From positions 10,826 through 17,408 of the forward strand of contig PMCY01000045.1 of assembly GCA_003154255.1 (NCBI GenBank): DNA of 6,583 nucleotides, written 5' to 3'. Origin of the DNA: Candidatus Aminicenantota bacterium. GTDB lineage: Bacteria > Acidobacteriota > Aminicenantia > Aminicenantales > UBA4085. Positions 1-6,504 of the stretch are shown piece by piece; position 1 is the stretch's first letter, and every line of letters begins with the position of its first letter. The notes under the pieces were generated by a model that was not told where the DNA came from, searched no databases, and worked only from the letters and a program-made list of their open reading frames with translations. Position numbers and translations under genes: made by a program.

Positions 1-707
1 GCGGCCCGGTAGGCCATGGCGTATCCGGCCCCGATGGCCGAGCGCGGGTTGGACGTGTTGAGAAAGACCGAGCCGCAGCCTCCGGTGGCCAGCACCGTGG
101 TCGGAGCCAGGACCTTCTTGACCCGGCCGGAGACGTTGTCCAGAACGTAGGCGCCGATGCAGCGCGGCTCGCGATAATAGGCGATGGGATTCTTCGAATG
201 GTGCGGCACGGTCAACAGGTCGACCGCGGTTTGGGCCGGGAGCAAAGCGACGTTGGGCAGCCCTTTGAGCGCGCCGATGAACCGCTCCTCGATCGTTCGG
301 CCCGTGGTGTCCTCGACATGGAGAATGCGGCGGCGGGAATGGCCGCCTTCCTGGGCGAAATCGAGAGTCTCCCCGCTGCCGCGGCTGAAAGGGATCTGGA
401 GCTCCCCGATCAAAATGCGCTCGACCAGGGGCTTGCTTTCGCGGGCCAGGACGCCGACCGCCCGCGGATCGTTGAGGCCGTCACCGGCCTTGATGATGTC
501 GTCTTCCAGAAGCGCCGGATCATCCCCTTGCCCGAGGGAAACGATGCCGCCCTGGGCATAAAGGGTATTGGATTCCTCAGGGAGGGCGTTCGTGGTGATG
601 ACGGTGACGCGCAGGCCGGCCTTGGCCGCCTCCAGGGCGGCGCTGGCCCCGGCGATGCCGCAGCCTATGACCAGGACGTCGGTGACGAGCGTTTGGTCGG
701 CGCCCAT
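1..707 (-). CDS. nadB: L-aspartate oxidase, N-terminal 235 residues (cut by window edge)
   Basis: This gene encodes the flavoenzyme that oxidises L-aspartate to iminoaspartate, the first step of de novo NAD synthesis; NadA then condenses that product to quinolinate. The reading frame is open from the ATG at 707 to base 1 without a stop, so only the C-terminus is missing. The FAD-binding Rossmann motif is at residues 11-25 (VIGCGIAGASAAL). YAQGGI lies at about 50-55, and EGGHSRRRILH at about 120-130 is a NadB hallmark containing the conserved active-site Glu (E120 here). The second FAD segment, VLATGG, is at about 205-210. The succinate dehydrogenase/fumarate reductase flavoprotein is the main alternative, but the EGGHSxRRILH block favours NadB. 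The start lies 2 bases after the nadC stop, with a weak AAGAG ribosome site inside the end of nadC, which suggests co-transcription and translational coupling. The capping-domain residues that complete the substrate site lie outside the window. Confidence 0.95.
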   Translation of the reverse strand, partial: MGADQTLVTDVLVIGCGIAGASAALEAAKAGLRVTVITTNALPEESNTLYAQGGIVSLGQGDDPALLEDDIIKAGDGLNDPRAVGVLARESKPLVERILIGELQIPFSRGSGETLDFAQEGGHSRRRILHVEDTTGRTIEERFIGALKGLPNVALLPAQTAVDLLTVPHHSKNPIAYYREPRCIGAYVLDNVSGRVKKVLAPTTVLATGGCGSVFLNTSNPRSAIGAGYAMAYRA

Positions 708-709
708 GG

Positions 710-1606
710 CTAGCTCTTGGCCATCCGGAAGGAAGTTTTTTTCAGCCGGATGCGGGGGATTTCGCCTCCCAGAAGGCCAAGGAATTCCAGGCTCAAATCG
801 ACGGCCGGCGCGGAATGCGTCAGCCGGCCGATGGAGACGAAATCGACGCCCAGGGAAGCGATCCTCTTCAGTTTGGTCCGGTCGACTCCGCCAGAAACCT
901 CGAGGGGCACGCGGCCTCCGACCCATTTAACGATCCGCCGCATCGTCGGAAGCGGCATGTTATCGAGCATGATCATGTCGGCCCCGCTTTCCAGGGCTTC
1001 GCGGACCTGGGCGAAATTCACGGCCTCGACTTCGATTTTCAAGCGCCGTCCCACGTGGCGGCGGGCCGCCGCCACCGCCGCCGCGATTCCCGGCGCGAGC
1101 TTAAGATGATTGTCCTTGATTAAAACCATGTCCGAAAGGCCCAGGCGATGGTTGATCCCCCCGCCCATCCGCACCGCATATTTTTCCAAGACACGCAGCC
1201 CGGGCGTCGTCTTGCGCGTATCCAGGATTCTCGTCGTCGTCCCGGCGACCGCGTCGACGTAGCGACGCGTGGCCGTGGCCACGCCCGAGAGGCGCTGGAT
1301 GAAATTGAGGGCCGTGCGCTCGGCTTTCAGCAGGGCCACGGCCGGTCCCTCGATCTCGGCCAGGATATCCCCCGCGCGGAAGGCGTCTCCGTCCCGGGCC
1401 AGACGGTTGAAGGAGATCCGGGAGTTCACGAGCCGGAAAACACGGGCGGCGACCTCGATGCCGGCCAGAACGCCGTCCTGCTTGGCCAGAAGGATCGCCC
1501 GACACTGGAGCTTGGGAGGAAACAAGCTTTCCGAGGTCACGTCTCCGGCCGGCGCATCTTCGCGGAGAGCGGTCTTGATCAGGGCATCGAGCTCGGGATT
1601 TTTCAT
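710..1606 (-). CDS. nadC: Nicotinate-nucleotide pyrophosphorylase (quinolinate phosphoribosyltransferase)
   Basis: This cytosolic enzyme converts quinolinate and PRPP to nicotinate mononucleotide, CO2 and pyrophosphate, which commits quinolinate to NAD. At 298 residues it matches the usual family size of about 280-300. The N-terminal open-faced domain covers roughly 20-106 and the alpha/beta-barrel domain roughly 108-277. Expected active-site residues are all present: R97 in ERTALN, R131/K132 in DTRKTTPG, H153/R154 in INHR, K164 in LIKDNH, E192/E194 in IEVEA, D215 in MLDN, and the SGG phosphate loop at 238-240. The ATG at 1606 is the only reasonable start, because an in-frame TAA lies three codons upstream and family homology begins within about ten residues. 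The C-terminus carries a basic tail of roughly 20 residues (after about 278) beyond the usual end of the barrel. It is the first gene of a nadC-nadB operon and is divergent from the barrel gene at 1727. Confidence 0.97.
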   Translation of the reverse strand: MKNPELDALIKTALREDAPAGDVTSESLFPPKLQCRAILLAKQDGVLAGIEVAARVFRLVNSRISFNRLARDGDAFRAGDILAEIEGPAVALLKAERTALNFIQRLSGVATATRRYVDAVAGTTTRILDTRKTTPGLRVLEKYAVRMGGGINHRLGLSDMVLIKDNHLKLAPGIAAAVAAARRHVGRRLKIEVEAVNFAQVREALESGADMIMLDNMPLPTMRRIVKWVGGRVPLEVSGGVDRTKLKRIASLGVDFVSIGRLTHSAPAVDLSLEFLGLLGGEIPRIRLKKTSFRMAKS

Positions 1607-1614
1607 CGGTGCCG

Positions 1615-1644
1615 ATTATACCCCTCCTCTCTCGGCCGAGGCAA
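1615..1644 (-). promoter_or_regulatory. Candidate nadC promoter, nearly leaderless
   Basis: On the minus strand a perfect TATAAT (1620-1615) follows TTGCCT (1644-1639, 4 of 6 matches to TTGACA) with an 18-base spacer. The predicted transcription start is near 1608, only about 2 bases before the nadC ATG at 1606. An AGGAGG sequence at 1628-1623 lies upstream of the -10 box and 16 bases from the ATG, so a transcript from this promoter would not contain it. Either nadC mRNA is leaderless, or a promoter further upstream is used with a poorly spaced ribosome site. This is inferred from sequence alone. Confidence 0.45.
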
Positions 1645-1645
1645 A

Positions 1646-1674
1646 CGCCGGCCGCTGCAACGCATTGGCCGGTG
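1646..1674. repeat. Inverted repeat in the divergent intergenic region
   Basis: CGCCGGCC (1646-1653) and GGCCGGTG (1667-1674) form arms that match at 7 of 8 positions around a 13-base centre. The element sits between the candidate nadC -35 (1639-1644) and overlaps the candidate -35 of the plus-strand gene (1665-1670), a position suited to a shared operator. In this GC-rich background such a repeat can arise by chance. It does not resemble an NAD-regulator site that I can name. Confidence 0.3.
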
Positions 1675-1695
1675 CGGGGCGTTTTATGCTATAAA
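1665..1695 (+). promoter_or_regulatory. Candidate promoter of the plus-strand barrel gene
   Basis: TTGGCC (1665-1670) and TATAAA (1690-1695) are separated by 19 bases, slightly longer than ideal; an overlapping TATGCT (1685-1690) is an alternative -10 box. Bases 1681-1713 are much more AT-rich than the surroundings. The predicted start near 1702 gives a leader of about 25 bases that contains the ribosome site AAGGAAGGA at 1711-1719. Confidence 0.35.
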
Positions 1696-1726
1696 GGTTA
1701 TTCAAAACATAAGGAAGGATCGTTCC

Positions 1727-2608
1727 ATGAACAGAAAACCCCGCCCGTTTATCCTCATCATCCTGGCCTTGACCGCGGGTCTGGCCGCCTGGCCGGCCCG
1801 CGCCGCCGCCCAGGATATTGAAATCGGAGCCCTTCTGGGATGGAATTTCCCGGGCCTCGATACCACATACACCCACTCATTCGTCCCCCAGTTCACATAC
1901 AAGCCGTTCACCGGATCGGGCGGCCAGCAGATCCGTGTACAAGGCATCTCCGGTCTGGGTCTGGGCGCCTACTTCAACATCGCCATGCGCGACCACTGGC
2001 TTCTGCAGTTCTCCTATACCCCATTCAGCACCGATATCCAGGGGTCCAGCTCGGATTATACGGTCGGCGTGAATTACACGGCCTCCAAGCCGCCCGATAC
2101 TCCGCCCCAGCAGTTTAACTATTCCTACACTTCGCTGGGCTGGCAAGCCATGGGCGGCACGATCAAGGACAAAGCCTACAGCCTGAGCCTGGTCTATCGC
2201 CTGGGCACGGCCCAAACCATCGCCGCCGACCTGATCGCCGGCCTGACCTATTTCCATTTCAGCGGCTCCACCCAGGCCGTCGGCTTCACCCGGTTCTGGC
2301 TCGACGACGTCGGCCAGCTCCATTCGGAGGACTACAGTCTCTGGCTCGACTTCGGCCCCAAGGACACCTGGGGCGCGAACCTCGGCGCGGCCCTGAACGT
2401 CCATTTCAACTCCAATTTCGGCATCGTTTTTCAAGGCCGCTATTATCTGGCCATCCCGGTCAAGACGACCATCGGATTCCGCATGATCTCGCTGGAAGGA
2501 ATGAACGAAACTCCGATCTACCCGAATAAAGAGCGGATCGACAAGAACGAGTTCAAGGTCAACGCCTCGTTCCTGAGCCTGCAGGGCGGGTTCAAAGTGA
2601 TGTTCTAA
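1727..2608 (+). CDS. Exported outer-membrane beta-barrel-like protein of unknown function
   Basis: I do not recognise a named family. The 293-residue product starts with a Sec signal peptide: N-terminal basic residues (NRKPR), a hydrophobic core at about 8-22, and a likely cleavage after an AxA site near residues 26-28. The rest is rich in Gly, aromatic residues and alternating polar/hydrophobic stretches typical of transmembrane beta-strands, for example about 76-86, 91-100, 150-159 and 167-178. It ends in Phe (LQGGFKVMF), the usual C-terminal signature for BAM-assembled barrels. A proline-rich, loop-like segment lies at about 118-132. The start at 1727 is chosen because AAGGAAGGA precedes it by 7 bases and a signal peptide follows directly. 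The frame stays open upstream to 1148, but that extension runs antisense through nadC. Its stop lies 4 bases from the stop of the convergent rhamnosidase gene, and nothing links it functionally to its neighbours. A porin, adhesin or structural barrel are all possible. Confidence 0.8.
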   Translation: MNRKPRPFILIILALTAGLAAWPARAAAQDIEIGALLGWNFPGLDTTYTHSFVPQFTYKPFTGSGGQQIRVQGISGLGLGAYFNIAMRDHWLLQFSYTPFSTDIQGSSSDYTVGVNYTASKPPDTPPQQFNYSYTSLGWQAMGGTIKDKAYSLSLVYRLGTAQTIAADLIAGLTYFHFSGSTQAVGFTRFWLDDVGQLHSEDYSLWLDFGPKDTWGANLGAALNVHFNSNFGIVFQGRYYLAIPVKTTIGFRMISLEGMNETPIYPNKERIDKNEFKVNASFLSLQGGFKVMF

Positions 2609-2612
2609 GGCT

Positions 2613-5279
2613 TCAATCCCCCGTCAACTCGAACAGATAGCGGCCCGAGCCGACCTTGATCAAGACCAGCTTTTCCGGCGTTTTTTCCTCGATCGACAGG
2701 ACGCCGGCCGCCGCCGCGGCGGGTTTTCCGGACGCCCAGAGCGTCGTCCCTCCTTCCTTGAGGACGAGGCTGACCAGGTTGAACGAGGGGATGACGATCT
2801 CGGCCTCGCTGCCGCAGGGGATTTCGGCTTCCAGGGTCACGCTCTTGGGCGTGCGTTTCCAGGAGCAGACGATCCGGCCGCGGACGCTTTCGATCGAACC
2901 GGCGGCGAACATCAGATCGCGAACCATGGCCGGAGCGATGCGCAGCTTCTCGAAACCGGGAACCTGTTCGTCCAGGTTGATCCCGGCCAGTGTTTTATAC
3001 AGCCAAGACCCGACGCTACCGAACATGGGGTGGTTATGGGAATTCATGGAAGGGCCTTCCCTCTTTTGCCACAGCTCCCACAGCGTCGTAGCCCCGTTCT
3101 CGATCATGTAGCCCCAACTGGGGTAGGTCGTCTGGCAGGCGATGTCGTAGGCCAGATCGGCGTTGCCCTGGCGGTTGAGAACCTCCATGATGTATTTCGT
3201 GCCGATGATGCCCGTCGTCAGATGGGAAGCGTTTTTGTAGGCGATGTTGTCGAAGAGATTCCCCCAGGCCCCTCCCCGTTCAACCGGCGTGGCTAGATCG
3301 GCGAACAGCGGCAGCGCGTTGGCCGTCTGCGAACCGTTGGCGTAGTTGCCCGTCTTGGGGTCGAAAAACTCGGTGTTGAAGGCCTTGCGGATGCCGTCGC
3401 CGAGGGCCGCGTAGGCCTTGGCCTCGGCGTCCTTTTTCAAGATCCGGGCCGCGTCGGACAGGACCCGGACGTCATAATAATAATAGAACGCCGAAACCAG
3501 GCTGCCGGGGGTTTTGTCCACGGCCACCCAATCGCCGTAATAGCTGTAGCGGACCAATTCGTTTTCGGCTTTGCCGCGCAGGAAGTCGACATAGGCCTTC
3601 AGGCCGTCATAGTGCTCGGCCAGGATGCGGGTGTCCCCATAGTAGCGGTACATGTACCAGGCGATCAGAGGGTAGGCCGTACCCCAGGCAGGGTCGGCCG
3701 GACGACTGCCCCAGACGTGGGGTACGGTGTCCGTGATCTGGCCCTTTTCGTCCTGGACGTCCCGGATGTCGCGCAGGAAATTGGTATAGAAGGCGGCCAT
3801 GTCGAAATTCAGGATGGCTTCCTCGGCTGTCCCCTGGGCGTCGCCCATCCAGCCCTGCCGTTCGTCCCGCTGGTCGCAATCCGTGGGCACGCTGTGAAGA
3901 TTGGTTTTCTGCCCCCAGGTGACGATGCGCTGGAGAGCATTGAGGATGGCCTTGGAACAGGCGAATGATCCCGTCTGGGCCACCCCCGAGTGAACGACCC
4001 GACCGCGGATCGAATCGGCGGCGGGAACCCCGGGAAAGCCGCTCACCTCGACGAAGCGGAAGCCGTGATAGGTGAAGCGGGGCTCGTAAATCTCCTCGCC
4101 CTCGCCTTTGAGGATATAGACGTCCTCGACGCGGGCCCCGCGCAGATTCTCCTGGTTGATCATCCCGTTGTCATACAGCATCTCGGCGAAGCGCAGGCGG
4201 ACGGCCGTCCCGCGCGGCCCGGAGACGCGGAGGCGGACCCAGCCGCTGAAATTCTGGCCCATGTCGAAGACGTAGGCGGCCGGTTCGGGATTGGACATCT
4301 TGAAGGGCACGATCGTATCCAGGACCTGAATGGCCGGCATCATCTGGGCCGAGAGGACGCCTTTCGGCGCCGGCACGGCCGCCGCCGGTTTCCAGCCATC
4401 GCCGGCGAATCCGGCGCGGTCCCAGCCCGGAGTTTCCCTGCGGGCGTCATAAGTCTCCCCGTTATAAACGCTGTCCATGACGATCGGTCCGTCGGCCGCG
4501 GCCCAGGTCGCGTCGCTGACGACGGATATCGTCCCGCCACCGGCCAGCTCGATGTTGATCTGAGCCAGAAGGGCCCGGCTCTTGAACCAGCCCTGGCCGA
4601 GCAGGACGCCGATGGCGTTGCCGCCTTCCTGAAGCAGCGACGAAATGTCGTAGGTCACATAGAGCACTCGTTTGTCGAACGTGGTCCAGCCGGGATCGAG
4701 GACCGCCCGGCCGGCCTTGCGGCCGTTGACCCGAAGCTCGTGATAGCCGAGCCCCGAGATATACGCCCGGGCCCGGACGACGCGGCCGGGAACGGTGAAT
4801 TCCCGGCGCAGCTGATTGGCCCCGCCGATCCAGGAGCCTTTCCAATCCGCGGGGCCTAAAAGCCCCATGTCGAAGCGGGCCGCGACGCTCCACGGGCCGG
4901 CTTGGCCGTCCTTATCCCAGGCCCGGACTTTCCAGTAATATGACTTTCCCGATTGGAGGGCCGGGCCGCCGTAGACGACCTGGGTGAATTCCGGAGAGAC
5001 GGTTTTTCCGCTGTCCCAGATATCTCCTTGGGCGCAGGCGGGCATGGCGCTCATCAAGATCTGAAAGGCCGTCTGTTTCTGTCCCCGCCCCTCGAACCGC
5101 GGCGTCCAGAAAAAACGGGGCAGCTTGACGTCAACGCCGAGAGGATCGACCAGGTATTCCAAACGCAGACCCGCCGGGGCCTGCGGTCCTCCATCGGGAA
5201 GCGCGGCCCGGGCCGCCGAAAAAGCCGCTAGAATCAACCCGGCCAGAATGATCATTTTTAACGGCGACGAAGAAGACAT
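2613..5279 (-). CDS. Secreted GH78 alpha-L-rhamnosidase
   Basis: This is an inverting glycoside hydrolase that would release terminal alpha-L-rhamnose from glycans such as rhamnogalacturonan, rhamnosylated glycosides or bacterial exopolysaccharide. The 888-residue protein has a signal peptide with cleavage likely near 26 (SAARA) and no lipobox. Domain order matches bacterial GH78: a fibronectin-like N-terminal domain (about 36-140), the Bac_rhamnosid_N beta-sandwich (about 155-310, with GLGYHELRVNG and LDPGWTTFDKR), a concanavalin-like domain (about 335-425, with FDMGQNFSGW), the (alpha/alpha)6 catalytic barrel (about 430-775) and a C-terminal beta-sandwich (about 776-888). The catalytic motif TDCDQRDERQGWMGDAQ is at 466-482, with E473 the likely general acid; E735 in TTLWELW is the likely base. 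Compared with the common DCPQRDERLGW form, residues 469 (Pro to Asp) and 475 (Leu to Gln) differ. The start at 5279 is preferred over the in-frame ATG at 5348 because GGAGGG lies 4 bases upstream and the signal peptide begins there. Substrate specificity cannot be read from sequence. Confidence 0.95.
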   Translation of the reverse strand: MSSSSPLKMIILAGLILAAFSAARAALPDGGPQAPAGLRLEYLVDPLGVDVKLPRFFWTPRFEGRGQKQTAFQILMSAMPACAQGDIWDSGKTVSPEFTQVVYGGPALQSGKSYYWKVRAWDKDGQAGPWSVAARFDMGLLGPADWKGSWIGGANQLRREFTVPGRVVRARAYISGLGYHELRVNGRKAGRAVLDPGWTTFDKRVLYVTYDISSLLQEGGNAIGVLLGQGWFKSRALLAQINIELAGGGTISVVSDATWAAADGPIVMDSVYNGETYDARRETPGWDRAGFAGDGWKPAAAVPAPKGVLSAQMMPAIQVLDTIVPFKMSNPEPAAYVFDMGQNFSGWVRLRVSGPRGTAVRLRFAEMLYDNGMINQENLRGARVEDVYILKGEGEEIYEPRFTYHGFRFVEVSGFPGVPAADSIRGRVVHSGVAQTGSFACSKAILNALQRIVTWGQKTNLHSVPTDCDQRDERQGWMGDAQGTAEEAILNFDMAAFYTNFLRDIRDVQDEKGQITDTVPHVWGSRPADPAWGTAYPLIAWYMYRYYGDTRILAEHYDGLKAYVDFLRGKAENELVRYSYYGDWVAVDKTPGSLVSAFYYYYDVRVLSDAARILKKDAEAKAYAALGDGIRKAFNTEFFDPKTGNYANGSQTANALPLFADLATPVERGGAWGNLFDNIAYKNASHLTTGIIGTKYIMEVLNRQGNADLAYDIACQTTYPSWGYMIENGATTLWELWQKREGPSMNSHNHPMFGSVGSWLYKTLAGINLDEQVPGFEKLRIAPAMVRDLMFAAGSIESVRGRIVCSWKRTPKSVTLEAEIPCGSEAEIVIPSFNLVSLVLKEGGTTLWASGKPAAAAAGVLSIEEKTPEKLVLIKVGSGRYLFELTGD

Positions 5280-5318
5280 GGAACCCTCCAGGATGGATGG
5301 AATCAGAGGTGGTAAGGT

Positions 5319-5347
5319 GGATATCATCGGATGCCGGCAGGATATCA
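5319..5347. repeat. Direct repeat GGATATCA, 21-base period, at the rhamnosidase promoter
   Basis: GGATATCA occurs at 5319-5326 and again at 5340-5347, 21 bases start to start, about two helical turns. An 8-base palindrome TGCCGGCA (5332-5339) lies between them. The second copy overlaps the candidate -10 box of the rhamnosidase gene and the first falls just after the predicted start site. This arrangement would suit a transcription factor binding both copies on the same DNA face. The regulator is unknown and no regulator gene is in the window. Confidence 0.3.
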
Positions 5348-5367
5348 CGGCGCCGACGGCGAGACAA
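5339..5367 (-). promoter_or_regulatory. Candidate promoter of the rhamnosidase gene
   Basis: On the minus strand TTGTCT (5367-5362) and TATCCT (5344-5339) are separated by exactly 17 bases, each matching 4 of 6 consensus positions. The predicted start near 5332 gives a leader of about 53 bases ending in GGAGGGTTCC before the ATG at 5279. No clear intrinsic terminator is visible between 5402 and this promoter, so read-through from the upstream barrel gene may also contribute. Confidence 0.35.
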
Positions 5368-5401
5368 GAATCAGCGCCGGCCGCCCCGTTTTTCCCGGAG
5401 C

Positions 5402-6481
5402 TTAGAACTCGGCCTGGATCTTGAAAGCCAGCGAATTGTGCTGGGAAGCCGCGGAAATGACCCGGGGAACGAATGGGGGAATGTTGTCGAAATAATATTT
5501 ATAATCGATCAGCAAGGACACCCGGCGGGCCCAGGCCGGCGATTTGGGCAGATCATATTTGATCGTGACGAATGTGTCCGTCCGCATATCGTAGCGCAGG
5601 GTCCCGTCAAAGGCGATCGCGTGCGTCGGTCCAAAGGCCGGCAATTTGAAATAGGTCTGCCATTTGATGGACAGCCCTTCCGAGGGCCGCAAAATCAAGC
5701 TGGGCCGGAGGGCGACGCGGAAGCGACGCCGGGGATCGATCAGCTGCGAGGATCCGTTAGGCAGGTCGATGGAAGACCGCTCGATTTCGACCAAGGTCGT
5801 ACAGGCCAATCCCATGGCCAGAAAGGCGTATCTTTTCTTAAGGGCGATGACCGTGTCCCGGACATGGTCCTCGTCGACGGCCAGCGCGGACGTGAGGTCC
5901 TCGCCGCCCTCCATGTTCTGGGCCCGTCCCTCTGCGGCGGTTTTTCCGAACTCGATGGCGTCCTTGATCTTCTTTCGCCCCGTTTCGGTCACCCCGATTT
6001 CGAATTCCGCCTTGACCCCGACGCCCGTCTCATATCGTTGTTGAATGCTGAGGTAGGTATCGGTGAAACGCTCGACAAAACCATAGGCCTTGAAAAACGG
6101 CGTGAGAAGATGCTCATAGCTCAACAGGAGCGTAGTCACGTTCTCCAGATAATCCGTCTTGACCCCGGAATTCTTCAGCTGGATGCTCGAAGCGAATTCG
6201 AACTTGAGGTCGTTGGGATAACCGCTCTTGGCCACCGCGGCGTTGATGTCCAGCTTATTGAGTTCCCGGGTCGAGGAAGCGTCTCCAAAATATCCGGCGC
6301 CGACGGTGAAGGTCAAGGCGTTCAAGTCGGCCAGCATGTCCCGCCACATCTTCCAGCCGGAAAGCAGATTTTTTCTCAGGTCGGGGTCTTCGCCCGCCCG
6401 GGCCGAAGAGACCAGGACCAGCGCTACAATCAGGATGACCGAAGCGACACGGGCGGCCTTGGAGAAGCATCGATATCTCAT
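5402..6481 (-). CDS. Exported outer-membrane beta-barrel protein, possibly DUF481-like
   Basis: The 359-residue product has a signal peptide (hydrophobic core about 11-25, cleavage likely after ARA at 27-29) and ends in Phe (SLAFKIQAEF), typical of outer-membrane barrels. Residues 55-162 alternate hydrophobic and polar positions. Their pattern (start of strands near 55, then LLLSYEHLLTPFFKAYGFVERF at about 118-139, then RYETGVGVKAEF) recalls DUF481/YdiY-type barrels, but I cannot confirm the match. A highly charged, probably helical segment at about 163-215 interrupts the strands. Further likely strands follow at about 254-263, 269-280, 288-297, 302-310 and 320-330. The start at 6481 is preceded by AGGGAG about 5 bases upstream. 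It lies upstream of the rhamnosidase gene on the same strand, 122 bases away, so co-expression is possible but not shown. No enzymatic motif is seen. Confidence 0.75.
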   Translation of the reverse strand: MRYRCFSKAARVASVILIVALVLVSSARAGEDPDLRKNLLSGWKMWRDMLADLNALTFTVGAGYFGDASSTRELNKLDINAAVAKSGYPNDLKFEFASSIQLKNSGVKTDYLENVTTLLLSYEHLLTPFFKAYGFVERFTDTYLSIQQRYETGVGVKAEFEIGVTETGRKKIKDAIEFGKTAAEGRAQNMEGGEDLTSALAVDEDHVRDTVIALKKRYAFLAMGLACTTLVEIERSSIDLPNGSSQLIDPRRRFRVALRPSLILRPSEGLSIKWQTYFKLPAFGPTHAIAFDGTLRYDMRTDTFVTIKYDLPKSPAWARRVSLLIDYKYYFDNIPPFVPRVISAASQHNSLAFKIQAEF

Positions 6482-6504
6482 GATCTCTCCCTTCGATACC
6501 GGGT

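Noticed and set aside
198..713. A 171-codon plus-strand open frame at the left edge.
   Set aside because: It lies entirely antisense to nadB, which has strong family motifs on the minus strand.
1698..1712. A short TTAT/ATAA inverted repeat in the barrel gene leader as a possible operator.
   Set aside because: The arms are only 4 bases long and lie in an AT-rich stretch; this is within chance expectation.
1148..1726. A plus-strand open frame that would extend the barrel protein by 193 residues at its N-terminus.
   Set aside because: It runs antisense through nadC, and its Arg/Gly-rich translation has no domain-like pattern. A ribosome site and a signal peptide fix the real start at 1727.
3990..4859. 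A 289-codon plus-strand open frame inside the rhamnosidase gene.
   Set aside because: It is antisense to a clear GH78 coding region. Its composition (Gly, Ala, Asp, Pro, Arg) is the usual shadow pattern and there is no ribosome site or recognisable motif.
5280..5348. An upstream in-frame ATG giving the rhamnosidase 23 extra residues.
   Set aside because: The extension would precede the signal peptide with a non-signal sequence, while the ATG at 5279 has a well-spaced GGAGGG site.
5348..5401. A possible intrinsic terminator after the right-hand barrel gene (CGCC-GTC-GGCG hairpin on the minus strand).
   Set aside because: The stem is only 4-5 base pairs and is not followed by a run of T, so it does not support a terminator call.
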